The position numbers and the translations under genes were made by a program. DNA of 5,355 bases from Oscillospiraceae bacterium (lineage in GTDB: Bacteria > Bacillota > Clostridia > Oscillospirales > Oscillospiraceae), in assembly GCA_017378975.1 (NCBI GenBank), contig JAFNXT010000050.1:1-5355 (forward strand), in the 5' to 3' direction. The first letter of the stretch is position 1. Every line of letters starts with the position of its first letter. A model generated the notes under the pieces. The model did no database searches. It was not told the DNA's origin and was given only the letters and a program-made list of their open reading frames with translations. This document shows positions 1-5,355 of this stretch, in pieces.

Positions 1-323
1 ACGAAGCGCTTTTGCGGGTGGTCGGTACGGACGGCATCGTCCTCAGCGGGACGGATGCCGTGTATACGGGAGCCCGGATCGAGCTTTATTCGGACGGTAC
101 GCGGATGGACAGCGTCACCGTGGCGGTGATGGGCGATCTGGACGGCAACGGCACGGTGGATACCACGGACTATCTGCGGATCAAGTCGGCATTCCTGGAG
201 CGTTATACGATGGGGACCGCCGAGGCGATCGCGGCGGATGTGGACGGTGACGGCAGTATCACCGCGACGGATCATCTGAGGATCAAAAAGCATTTCCTTG
301 GCACTTACGACTTACTGGTGTAA
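1..323 (+). CDS. C-terminal end of a dockerin-bearing secreted protein (5' partial)
   Basis: The gene enters from the left edge; reading is open from codon position 3, giving 106 visible residues and a TAA stop. An in-frame TTG at 12 should not be taken as the start, because the matching codons in the gene at 2417-4381 lie deep inside that protein. Visible residues 1-43 are the end of the pre-dockerin beta-rich segment. Residues 44-104 are a type I dockerin with two 12-residue calcium loops: DLDGNGTVDTTD (ligand positions 1,3,5,9,12 = D,D,N,D,D) and DVDGDGSITATD (D,D,D,T,D), each followed by an LRIK helix. Known role of the family: calcium-dependent binding to a cohesin on a scaffold or surface protein. 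The catalytic head lies outside the window, so the enzyme type is unknown. The first 300 nt match 4059-4358 with 7 mismatches. It precedes the next gene by 44 bp and probably shares its transcript. Confidence 0.93.
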   Translation, partial: EALLRVVGTDGIVLSGTDAVYTGARIELYSDGTRMDSVTVAVMGDLDGNGTVDTTDYLRIKSAFLERYTMGTAEAIAADVDGDGSITATDHLRIKKHFLGTYDLLV

Positions 324-355
324 GCATTACCCCCGAGCGTGTAACGGTCAACAGA

Positions 356-371
356 AGGAGATGGATCATGG
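356..371 (+). promoter_or_regulatory. Ribosome binding site and conserved leader of gene 2
   Basis: AGGAG at 356-360 lies 7 nt before the ATG at 368 and fixes that start. The 16-nt block AGGAGATGGATCATGG recurs with one mismatch at 2405-2420 before the next gene, so the initiation region was duplicated along with the gene. Confidence 0.85.
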
Positions 372-2359
372 ATAAGAAAGCATTCAAAAGGATATTATCT
401 TTCATCGTCGCGCTGGTGCTTTTGGTGTCTGTATTGCCGGTGCTTCCGGTGACACCGGTCCACGCGGTGACGACGAATCAGAAGAATATCGCGGCCAGAG
501 CGGACTATCTGTACAGCCTGACCTGGGTGGCGCAGAAAACGGTCTCGGCCCACGCATACAATTATTATTATACCTACTATGCGGGCAACACCTACCATTT
601 GCCCTACGGTCAGGGTGATACGTCCTACTATATCGGCTATGGCGTTACCCCTGAGAAGTTCGTGGAAGCGGCATCCGATCCGAACAGCGTGTTCTATCGG
701 TACAAGTCCTATGCGGGCTCCTGGTACTCCACTTACTACATCTCGGACTGCTCCGGCTTCGTTTCCTGGTGCTGGGGCCTGACGGCAAAGCAGTCCACCC
801 GGTCTCTGGCCAACTATTCCGATTATGTCGGTTCTGTGACTACGTCCAATATCCGTAACCGGTTGCAGATCGGTGACGCGCTGAACCGCTATGACTACCA
901 CGTGGTGCTGGTGACGGACCTGATCTATGACAGCGCCGGCAACCTGACCACCATCGAGATCACGGAGCAGACGATCCCCGAGACCAAGCGTAGCTATTAT
1001 ACGCCCTCCGGGCTGGCGCAGGCCTATGCCAGCTATGACGGTATCTACAGATATCAAGGCACCGTGCCGGAGGCACCGTATTACGAGGAAGTTCGGGAAG
1101 AGACCTGGATCGAGAAGGCCTGCTTCGACGTGATGGTCTACCGGGACCGGAACAAGGATATCTCCCACCTGTCCGACGCGGATCTGAAGAAGCACTGGCT
1201 GGAGAATGGCATCAAGGAAGGCAGACCCTCCAGCGTGATCCTGGACCTTGGGTTCTATCGCAACAACAATCCGGATCTGAAGGAAGCCTTCGGGGACGAT
1301 TGGGAAGCGATCTATGAGCATTTCATAACGAAGGGCTATCAGGAGCACCGAAAGTCCTCGGCGCTTTTCGACGGAAGCTACTATTGTGAGAAGTATCCGG
1401 ATGTGAAAGAGAATTATAAGGAGAAGTATCTTCTCCACTATATCGACCACGGCATGAGAGAGGGCCGCAGAGCGAGCCTGACTTATGACCCGGATTACTA
1501 CCTGTTCATCCGGCCCGATGTGGCCGAGACCTGGCCCGATGATTACACCATGGCGGCCAAGCACTATGCCGGTCACGGCATCAACGCCCAGACCGTGGCT
1601 TATGATCACAGCGCGCCGGTGATCTCTGGTGTGAAGATCTCCGATGTCGGAGAGGGAGGTTACACGGTGACTTGTACCGTGAAGGATGACTGGCAGGTCA
1701 ACAAAGTGGTGTTCCCCACCTGGACGCTCCTGAACGATCAGGACGATCTGGCGGCGCACTTCATGGAGACCCAGAAGGGCACCAAGAACGGCGATACCTA
1801 CACCTTCCGGGTGGATGCCGCGGATCACAACTGGGAGAGTGGCCAGTATGTCACCCATATCTATGCGGAGGACCGGGGCGGCAACCGGACCCAGTTGGTC
1901 TTGGACGTGGTCGAGGTGAAGGGCAAGGCGGAGTTCATCACGACGGTCGCCGGCGCTTCTTACTTCGTCAGCGGAGGCTGTCTGAAGAACGTGAAGCTTG
2001 GTACCACGGTACAGGCGATGCTGGCACAGTTGGAGGACAGCGATCTTCTGAAGGTGATCAGCGCCGACGGCACCAGGATCGGCGGATCGGCCACCGTCCA
2101 TACGGGAGCCCGTGTGGAGCTCTGGTCGAATGGCGTGCTGGTGGACACCGTGACGGTAGCGGTGCGGGGCGATCTGGACGGGAACGATGAGATCGATTCG
2201 ACGGACTATCTGCGGATCAAGGCCGCGTTCCTTGAGAAGTACGATATGAGCGATGTGGAATACGCGGCAGGCGATGTGGATGGTGACGGTGTCGTCAACA
2301 CCACGGATTATTTGAGGATCATGGAGCATTTCCTCGGGACCTACGACCTGCTGGCGTGA
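368..2359 (+). CDS. Secreted NlpC/P60-type cysteine hydrolase with GBS Bsp-like module and type I dockerin
   Basis: A complete 663-residue protein. Residues 1-33 form a signal peptide (KK/KR positive start, hydrophobic core, likely cleavage after VHA). Residues about 38-235 are an NlpC/P60-like (CHAP-related) head: Cys128 in DCSGFV, His178 in HVVLV after a GDAL turn, and Glu200 in EITEQT form a plausible triad. Such enzymes usually cut peptidoglycan peptide or amide bonds; the substrate here is not shown. Residues 253-409 are four FDxxYY/PDV/EGR repeats, starting near 253, 292, 334 and 373. Residues 416-519 are a GBS Bsp-like module with the FPTWT and NDQDDL signatures. Residues 520-600 are a pre-dockerin segment. 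Residues 601-660 are a dockerin whose loops have ligands D602, D604, N606, D610, D613 and D636, D638, D640, N644, D647. The protein is probably exported and held by a cohesin elsewhere. Residues 64-71 are unusually Tyr-rich. Module order is seen directly; role is inferred from the families. Confidence 0.93.
   Translation: MDKKAFKRILSFIVALVLLVSVLPVLPVTPVHAVTTNQKNIAARADYLYSLTWVAQKTVSAHAYNYYYTYYAGNTYHLPYGQGDTSYYIGYGVTPEKFVEAASDPNSVFYRYKSYAGSWYSTYYISDCSGFVSWCWGLTAKQSTRSLANYSDYVGSVTTSNIRNRLQIGDALNRYDYHVVLVTDLIYDSAGNLTTIEITEQTIPETKRSYYTPSGLAQAYASYDGIYRYQGTVPEAPYYEEVREETWIEKACFDVMVYRDRNKDISHLSDADLKKHWLENGIKEGRPSSVILDLGFYRNNNPDLKEAFGDDWEAIYEHFITKGYQEHRKSSALFDGSYYCEKYPDVKENYKEKYLLHYIDHGMREGRRASLTYDPDYYLFIRPDVAETWPDDYTMAAKHYAGHGINAQTVAYDHSAPVISGVKISDVGEGGYTVTCTVKDDWQVNKVVFPTWTLLNDQDDLAAHFMETQKGTKNGDTYTFRVDAADHNWESGQYVTHIYAEDRGGNRTQLVLDVVEVKGKAEFITTVAGASYFVSGGCLKNVKLGTTVQAMLAQLEDSDLLKVISADGTRIGGSATVHTGARVELWSNGVLVDTVTVAVRGDLDGNDEIDSTDYLRIKAAFLEKYDMSDVEYAAGDVDGDGVVNTTDYLRIMEHFLGTYDLLA
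1100..2359 (+). repeat. Tail copy B of the array-wide direct repeat (complete)
   Basis: The 1260 nt from the ETWIEK codons to the stop match 3122-4381 with no net indel (constant offset 2022). Between the two copies I counted protein differences of 13/169 in the repeat region, 24/106 in the GBS Bsp-like module, 39/81 in the pre-dockerin segment and 22/63 in the dockerin. Partial copies of the same tail are at 1-323 and 5038-5355. Confidence 0.92.
1124..1594 (+). repeat. Four tandem FDxxYY/PDV/EGR protein repeats in gene 2
   Basis: The units start at residues 253, 292, 334 and 373, each about 37-42 residues long. The common skeleton is an aromatic-Asp start, YY or FY, a PD(V/L) turn, an H(Y/F)xxxG helix and EGR or EHR followed by S. 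The fourth unit has degenerated, ending INAQT instead of EGRxxS, and the first lacks the PD turn (NKD there). Similar repeats occur in many secreted bacterial proteins of clostridia and alphaproteobacteria; I know of no established biochemical function. Confidence 0.82.
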
Positions 2360-2368
2360 TCGCGGAGG

Positions 2369-2394
2369 ACAGTCGCTCCGACCGGAAAGACTGT
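2369..2394 (+). other. Intergenic hairpin between genes 2 and 3, without a T-tract
   Basis: ACAGTC (2369-2374) pairs with GACTGT (2389-2394). Inside, TCC (2377-2379) pairs with GGA (2384-2386) around a GACC tetraloop, separated from the outer stem by a 2x2 internal loop. The following bases (AGCTATTTATAGG) hold no run of T, so it is not a standard intrinsic terminator. It could be an RNA processing or stabilising element in a polycistronic message, or chance; no equally strong hairpin was seen in the other two gaps. Confidence 0.4.
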
Positions 2395-2404
2395 AGCTAT
2401 TTAT

Positions 2405-2420
2405 AGGAGATGCATCATGG
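2405..2420 (+). promoter_or_regulatory. Ribosome binding site and conserved leader of gene 3
   Basis: AGGAG at 2405-2409 sits 7 nt before the ATG at 2417. The block AGGAGATGCATCATGG differs by one base from 356-371. An earlier ATG at 2410 directly abuts the AGGAG, which is too close for initiation, so 2417 is the chosen start. Confidence 0.85.
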
Positions 2421-4381
2421 GCAGAGATCTTTTCAAAAGAGTATCGTCGCTCCTCCTTGTGGTGGCGCTGTGTTTGTCTGTTTGTCCGGCCACACCGGTC
2501 CGGTCGGTGCCTGCGGCGACGCAGGACCAGAAGGACATGGTCGCCCGTGCCGACTGGTATTACGGCATCACATGGGTGGCACAGCAGACGGTGCAAGGGT
2601 GGTCCGGTACGTTTTACGCCGGGGGCACCTATCACATCCCTTACGGTCAGCCGATCTACTCCGGTGAATACATAGGCTATGCCGCCACCTTCGAGGAGTT
2701 CCAGACGGCGGCAGCCACGCCGGGCAGTATCTTCTACACCGGCAGAAGCTATTGTGACGGACCTACGGCTCCTTACTATGCGTCGGATTGCTCCTCCTTC
2801 GTTTCCTGGGTGTGGGGCATCGAAAGAAGGACGACCTACTATATCCCCGATGTCTCCACCAGCTTTGGTAAAGTCACCAAAGACAGGGCCACCTACACGC
2901 TGCAGCTCGGTGACGCGCTGAACAGCGCTTCCCATGTGGTGCTGGTCTCGGGGCTGGAGTATGACGGCAACGGCGCGATCACCAGGATCGAGATCACCGA
3001 GCAGACACCCCCTCAGATGAAGCGGAGCTATTACACGCCGAGCCAATTGTATTCGAAATACTCCGCTTACACGATCTTAAGATACTACGGTGACGTTCCG
3101 CCGGCACCGGGGACGGTGGAAGAGACCTGGATCGAGAAAGCCTGCTTCGATGTGATGGTCTACCGGGACCGGAACAAGGATATCTCCCATCTGTCCGACG
3201 CGGATCTGAAGAAGCACTGGAAGGAGCGGGGCATCAAGGAGGGCAGACCCTCCAGTACGATCCTGGACCTTGGGTTCTATCGCAACAACAATCCGGACCT
3301 GAAGGAAGCCTTCGGGGACGATTGGGAAGCGATCTATGAGCACTTCATCACGAAGGGCTATCAGGAACACCGAAAGTCTTCGGCGCTCTTCGATGGCAGC
3401 TACTATTGCAAGAACTACCCGGATGTGGCGGAGAACTATAAAGAACAGTATCTGCTCCACTACATCGACCATGGGCAGGCAGAGGGGCGCAGAGCGAGCC
3501 TGACCTATGACCCGGACTACTATCTGTTCATCCGGCCCGATGTGGCCCAGACCTGGCCCAATGATTACACTATGGCGGCCAGACATTACGCCGGTCACGG
3601 CATCAATGCCCAGACCGAGGCCTACGATCATAGCGCTCCTACCATATCTGATGTGGTCATCTCCGATGTCAGCGCGGCGGGCTACACGGTGACGTGTACC
3701 GTGAAGGATGACTGGGCCATCAGCAAGGTGGTGTTCCCCGCCTGGACGATCCTGAACGATCAGGATGATCTGGCGGAGCAGTTCATGGAGACCCAATTGG
3801 GCACTCCGAACGGCGATACCTACACCTTCCGGGTGGATGCCGCGGATCATAATAATGAAGGCGGCCTGTATATCACCCACATCTACGCGATCGACCGGGG
3901 CGGCAACCAGACCAAGCTGGTGCTGGACCCTGTGGAGGTCAAGGACGAGGTGAAGCGGATCACCGCCATCGCCGGATCGGCTTATTCCGTCGTGGATCAG
4001 TGCCTGAAGGGCGTGAAGCTGGGCACCACGGTGGACGCGCTTCTGACCCAACTGGAGAACGAAGCGCTTTTGCGGGTGGTCGGTACGGACGGCATCGTCC
4101 TCAGCGGAACGGATGCCGTGTACACGGGAGCCCGGATCGAGCTTTATTCGGACGGTACGCGGATGGACAGCGTCACCGTGGCGGTGATGGGCGATCTGGA
4201 CGGCAACGGCACGGTGGATACCACGGACTATCTGCGGATCAAGTCGGCATTCCTGGAGCGGTACGCGATGGGGACCGCCGAAGCGATCGCGGCGGATGTG
4301 GACGGTGACGGCAGTATCACCACGACGGATCATCTGAGGATCAAAAAGCATTTCCTTGGGACCTATGAGCTGTACGGATGA
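2417..4381 (+). CDS. Secreted NlpC/P60-type cysteine hydrolase with GBS Bsp-like module and type I dockerin (paralogue)
   Basis: A complete 654-residue paralogue of the preceding gene, 57 bp downstream of it. The signal peptide covers about residues 1-33 (FKR start, Leu/Val core, likely cleavage near VPA/A). The NlpC/P60-like head spans about 37-225: Cys125 in DCSSFV, His173 in SHVVLV and Glu195 in EITEQT. The Gly usual after Cys-Ser is Ser here, so the triad is kept but the pocket may differ. Four FDxxYY/PDV/EGR repeats (244-400), a GBS Bsp-like module (407-510), a pre-dockerin segment (511-591) and a dockerin (592-651) follow. Dockerin ligands are D593, D595, N597, D601, D604 and D627, D629, D631, T635, D638. 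The two complete heads are clearly related but much less alike than the repeats. A shared YHxPYGQ and YIGY patch upstream of the Cys probably belongs to the active-site region. Export and docking to a cohesin are inferred; the substrate is unknown, with peptidoglycan the leading guess. Confidence 0.93.
   Translation: MGRDLFKRVSSLLLVVALCLSVCPATPVRSVPAATQDQKDMVARADWYYGITWVAQQTVQGWSGTFYAGGTYHIPYGQPIYSGEYIGYAATFEEFQTAAATPGSIFYTGRSYCDGPTAPYYASDCSSFVSWVWGIERRTTYYIPDVSTSFGKVTKDRATYTLQLGDALNSASHVVLVSGLEYDGNGAITRIEITEQTPPQMKRSYYTPSQLYSKYSAYTILRYYGDVPPAPGTVEETWIEKACFDVMVYRDRNKDISHLSDADLKKHWKERGIKEGRPSSTILDLGFYRNNNPDLKEAFGDDWEAIYEHFITKGYQEHRKSSALFDGSYYCKNYPDVAENYKEQYLLHYIDHGQAEGRRASLTYDPDYYLFIRPDVAQTWPNDYTMAARHYAGHGINAQTEAYDHSAPTISDVVISDVSAAGYTVTCTVKDDWAISKVVFPAWTILNDQDDLAEQFMETQLGTPNGDTYTFRVDAADHNNEGGLYITHIYAIDRGGNQTKLVLDPVEVKDEVKRITAIAGSAYSVVDQCLKGVKLGTTVDALLTQLENEALLRVVGTDGIVLSGTDAVYTGARIELYSDGTRMDSVTVAVMGDLDGNGTVDTTDYLRIKSAFLERYAMGTAEAIAADVDGDGSITTTDHLRIKKHFLGTYELYG
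3122..4381 (+). repeat. Tail copy C of the array-wide direct repeat (complete)
   Basis: Collinear with 1100-2359 with no net indel. Its last part (4059-4358) is almost identical to 1-300 (7 mismatches), whereas the same part of copy B is far more divergent. The final codons differ again: copy C ends GTYELYG, while copies A and B end GTYDLLV and GTYDLLA. Confidence 0.92.
3146..3616 (+). repeat. Four tandem FDxxYY/PDV/EGR protein repeats in gene 3
   Basis: The units start at residues 244, 283, 325 and 364 and align one to one with those of gene 2. The second unit (LGFYRNNNPDL through EHRKSS) is identical between the two complete genes. The fourth again ends INAQT, so that degeneration predates the duplication. 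Confidence 0.82.
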
Positions 4382-4395
4382 AGGGGGATATGATG
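4382..4395 (+). promoter_or_regulatory. Ribosome binding site deciding the start of gene 4
   Basis: AAGGGGG occupies 4381-4387, with its first base inside the previous stop codon. Two in-frame ATGs follow, at 4390 and 4393. The spacing is only 2 nt to the first and 5 nt to the second, so 4393 is preferred; it also gives an MDR start like the MDK start of gene 2. The motif differs from the AGGAGATG leader of genes 2 and 3. Confidence 0.6.
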
Positions 4396-5355
4396 GACAG
4401 ATCAAGACGAGTCTTATCACTGCTGCTGGCATTGGTCCTCACCCTGTCGTCGATCCCGATGATCGCCAACGAGGCCAACGCGGTGGCGTATACCGGATGC
4501 CTGAGCCAGCATGACAGCCGGTGGGGCAGTCTTTCCTATGGCGGAGGTACCATCTCTGCCACCGGTTGCGGCATCCTTTCTCTGGTGAATACGGTCGGTT
4601 ACCTTTCCGGCGAGCGGATGGACATACCTTCCGTTGCCTCCTGGGCCCATCAGATCGGTTCGTTCAATCCGAACGGTCCGGAAGGTGTGTACCGCTTCGT
4701 GCTGTATCCCCGGGTGGAAGCCAAATACGGCAGTACTTACGGCATCAAGCTGGATTGCGGCGATGACGGCGAAGGCTACTGGGAAGGCTCCAACAGCACA
4801 CGGCTGAAGAACCACTTGCTGGGTGGCGGCGTGGCCATCGGCCATGTGCCCAACCACTTCATCGCGATCGTGGGATACGACGCGATCACCAACAAGTATC
4901 ATCTGTATGAATCCTCTCCGACCTCCTTGAGAGGCACCAACTACAACGGCGGCGATGTCTGGGTGACGCAGGCGGCGCTGGCCTCCGGCAGACTGTGTCT
5001 GGACTGGTTCTGTCTGGTGTCCTCCACCCGGAGCCAGGAGACCTGGATCGAGAAGGCCAGCTTCGATGTGATGGTCTACCGGGACCGGAACGTGGATCTG
5101 GCCGGCATGACCGACGCGGAGCTGAAGGCCCATTGGAAGGCCCATGGCATCAAGGAAGGCAGACCCTCCAGTACGATCCTGGATCTGGGCTTCTACCGCA
5201 ACAACAATCCGGACCTGAAGGAAGCCTTTGGGGACGATTGGGAAGCGATCTATAACCATTTCATTACGAAGGGCTATCAGGAGCACCGAAAGTCCTCGGC
5301 ACTCTTCGACGGGAACTACTATTGTGAGCGGTATCCGGATGTGGTGCAGAACTAC
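4393..5355 (+). CDS. Secreted C39-like cysteine peptidase head on the array's shared repeat tail (3' partial)
   Basis: Open from 4393 to the right edge, 321 visible residues and no stop. Residues 1-30 are a signal peptide (RSRR start, Leu-rich core, likely cleavage after ANA). Residues about 36-200 look like a Peptidase_C39_2-type papain-like domain: the QHDSRWG motif at 39, Cys59 in ATGCGILSLVN and His155 in NHFIAIVGYD. The third catalytic residue is uncertain: the usual Asp position reads YESSP, so Glu173 may replace it. C39-like enzymes hydrolyse peptide bonds; some relatives are acyl or peptide transferases. From residue 216 (ETWIEK) the protein switches to the tail of the other genes: repeat 1 (224-260), repeat 2 (to about 302) and the start of repeat 3 (305 on). 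A GBS Bsp-like module and dockerin are expected beyond the edge but not seen. It starts 11 bp after gene 3, consistent with cotranscription. Confidence 0.88.
   Translation, partial: MDRSRRVLSLLLALVLTLSSIPMIANEANAVAYTGCLSQHDSRWGSLSYGGGTISATGCGILSLVNTVGYLSGERMDIPSVASWAHQIGSFNPNGPEGVYRFVLYPRVEAKYGSTYGIKLDCGDDGEGYWEGSNSTRLKNHLLGGGVAIGHVPNHFIAIVGYDAITNKYHLYESSPTSLRGTNYNGGDVWVTQAALASGRLCLDWFCLVSSTRSQETWIEKASFDVMVYRDRNVDLAGMTDAELKAHWKAHGIKEGRPSSTILDLGFYRNNNPDLKEAFGDDWEAIYNHFITKGYQEHRKSSALFDGNYYCERYPDVVQNY
5038..5355 (+). repeat. Tail copy D of the array-wide direct repeat (3' partial)
   Basis: Collinear with 1100-1417 (offset 3938) and 3122-3439. Unit 1 has diverged (VDLAGMTDAELKAHW against KDISHLSDADLKKHW, and Ser replaces Cys before FDV). 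Unit 2 is almost unchanged, with Glu to Asn in YNHF the only change I found between LDLGFY and EHRKSS. The junction with the unrelated C39-like head lies just before 5038. Confidence 0.88.

Noticed and set aside
12..323. Reading the first gene as a complete 103-residue protein starting at TTG 12.
   Set aside because: The codons before it match the interior of the paralogue at 4059 onward, and no ribosome binding site precedes it. It is the tail of a longer gene.
2360..2416. An intrinsic terminator ending the transcript after gene 2.
   Set aside because: The hairpin is present but no T-run follows it, and gene 3 begins at once with a good ribosome binding site.
2410..2667. A plus-strand frame starting at ATG 2410 and overlapping the start of gene 3.
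   Set aside because: Its ATG abuts the AGGAG without a spacer, and the product has no signal peptide or domain. The frame from 2417 has correct spacing and a full modular protein.
395..3046. An 883-codon open frame on the minus strand spanning gene 2, the gap and much of gene 3.
   Set aside because: It is antisense to two clear signal-peptide/hydrolase/dockerin genes. The same translated pattern recurs wherever the repeat tail recurs, and it matches no known domain. Its openness follows from the GC-rich codon use of the real genes.
1100..4381. The direct repeats as an insertion sequence or transposon.
   Set aside because: There is no transposase, terminal inverted repeat or target duplication. 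The repeats are in-frame coding modules at equal places in paralogous genes.
3077..4432. A 451-codon minus-strand open frame opposite gene 3.
   Set aside because: It mirrors the previous antisense frame, which is expected because the tails are duplicated. It has no domain signature of its own.
4417..5286. A 289-codon minus-strand open frame opposite gene 4.
   Set aside because: The sense frame has a signal peptide, C39-like motifs and the shared repeats. The antisense frame is a shadow of these.

Overview
The window holds a tandem array of four related genes, all on the + strand and reading 5' to 3'. Each gene that can be judged encodes a large secreted modular protein. The first gene (1-323) shows only its C-terminus and the fourth (4393-5355) only its N-terminal part; the two middle genes (368-2359 and 2417-4381) are complete. 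Gaps are short (44, 57 and 11 bp). No T-tract terminator is visible and no promoter was recognised, so one polycistronic transcript is the simplest reading. No stretch longer than 60 bp lacks a gene.

The two complete proteins share one architecture: signal peptide, NlpC/P60-type cysteine hydrolase head (Cys-His-Glu), four roughly 40-residue repeats of the FDxxYYxxxxPDV...HYxxxGxxEGRxxS kind, a GBS Bsp-like module, a pre-dockerin beta-rich segment, and a C-terminal type I dockerin with two calcium-binding loops. The fourth gene carries the same repeats behind a different head, a C39-like (Peptidase_C39_2-type) cysteine peptidase fold. The array is therefore a set of constant tails with exchangeable catalytic heads. 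The tails from the ETWIEK motif to the stop are exactly 1260 nt in both complete genes, so there is no net indel.

The organism is most likely an anaerobic clostridial Bacillota (gut or rumen type). This is inferred from the type I dockerins, the GBS Bsp-like module, AGGAG ribosome binding sites, Gram-positive signal peptides and a fairly GC-rich composition. Species cannot be named. The likely joint role is export of several cysteine hydrolases acting on peptidoglycan or peptides, each able to dock through calcium-dependent dockerin-cohesin pairing onto a surface or scaffold protein that is not in this window. Substrates and the cohesin partner are unknown.

The most interesting signals are the head swapping, the strongly uneven divergence along the tail (about 92% identity in the repeats but about 52% in the pre-dockerin segment between genes 2 and 3), and the near identity of the gene 1 and gene 3 ends (7 mismatches in 300 nt). 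Together these point to recombination or gene conversion among the paralogues.
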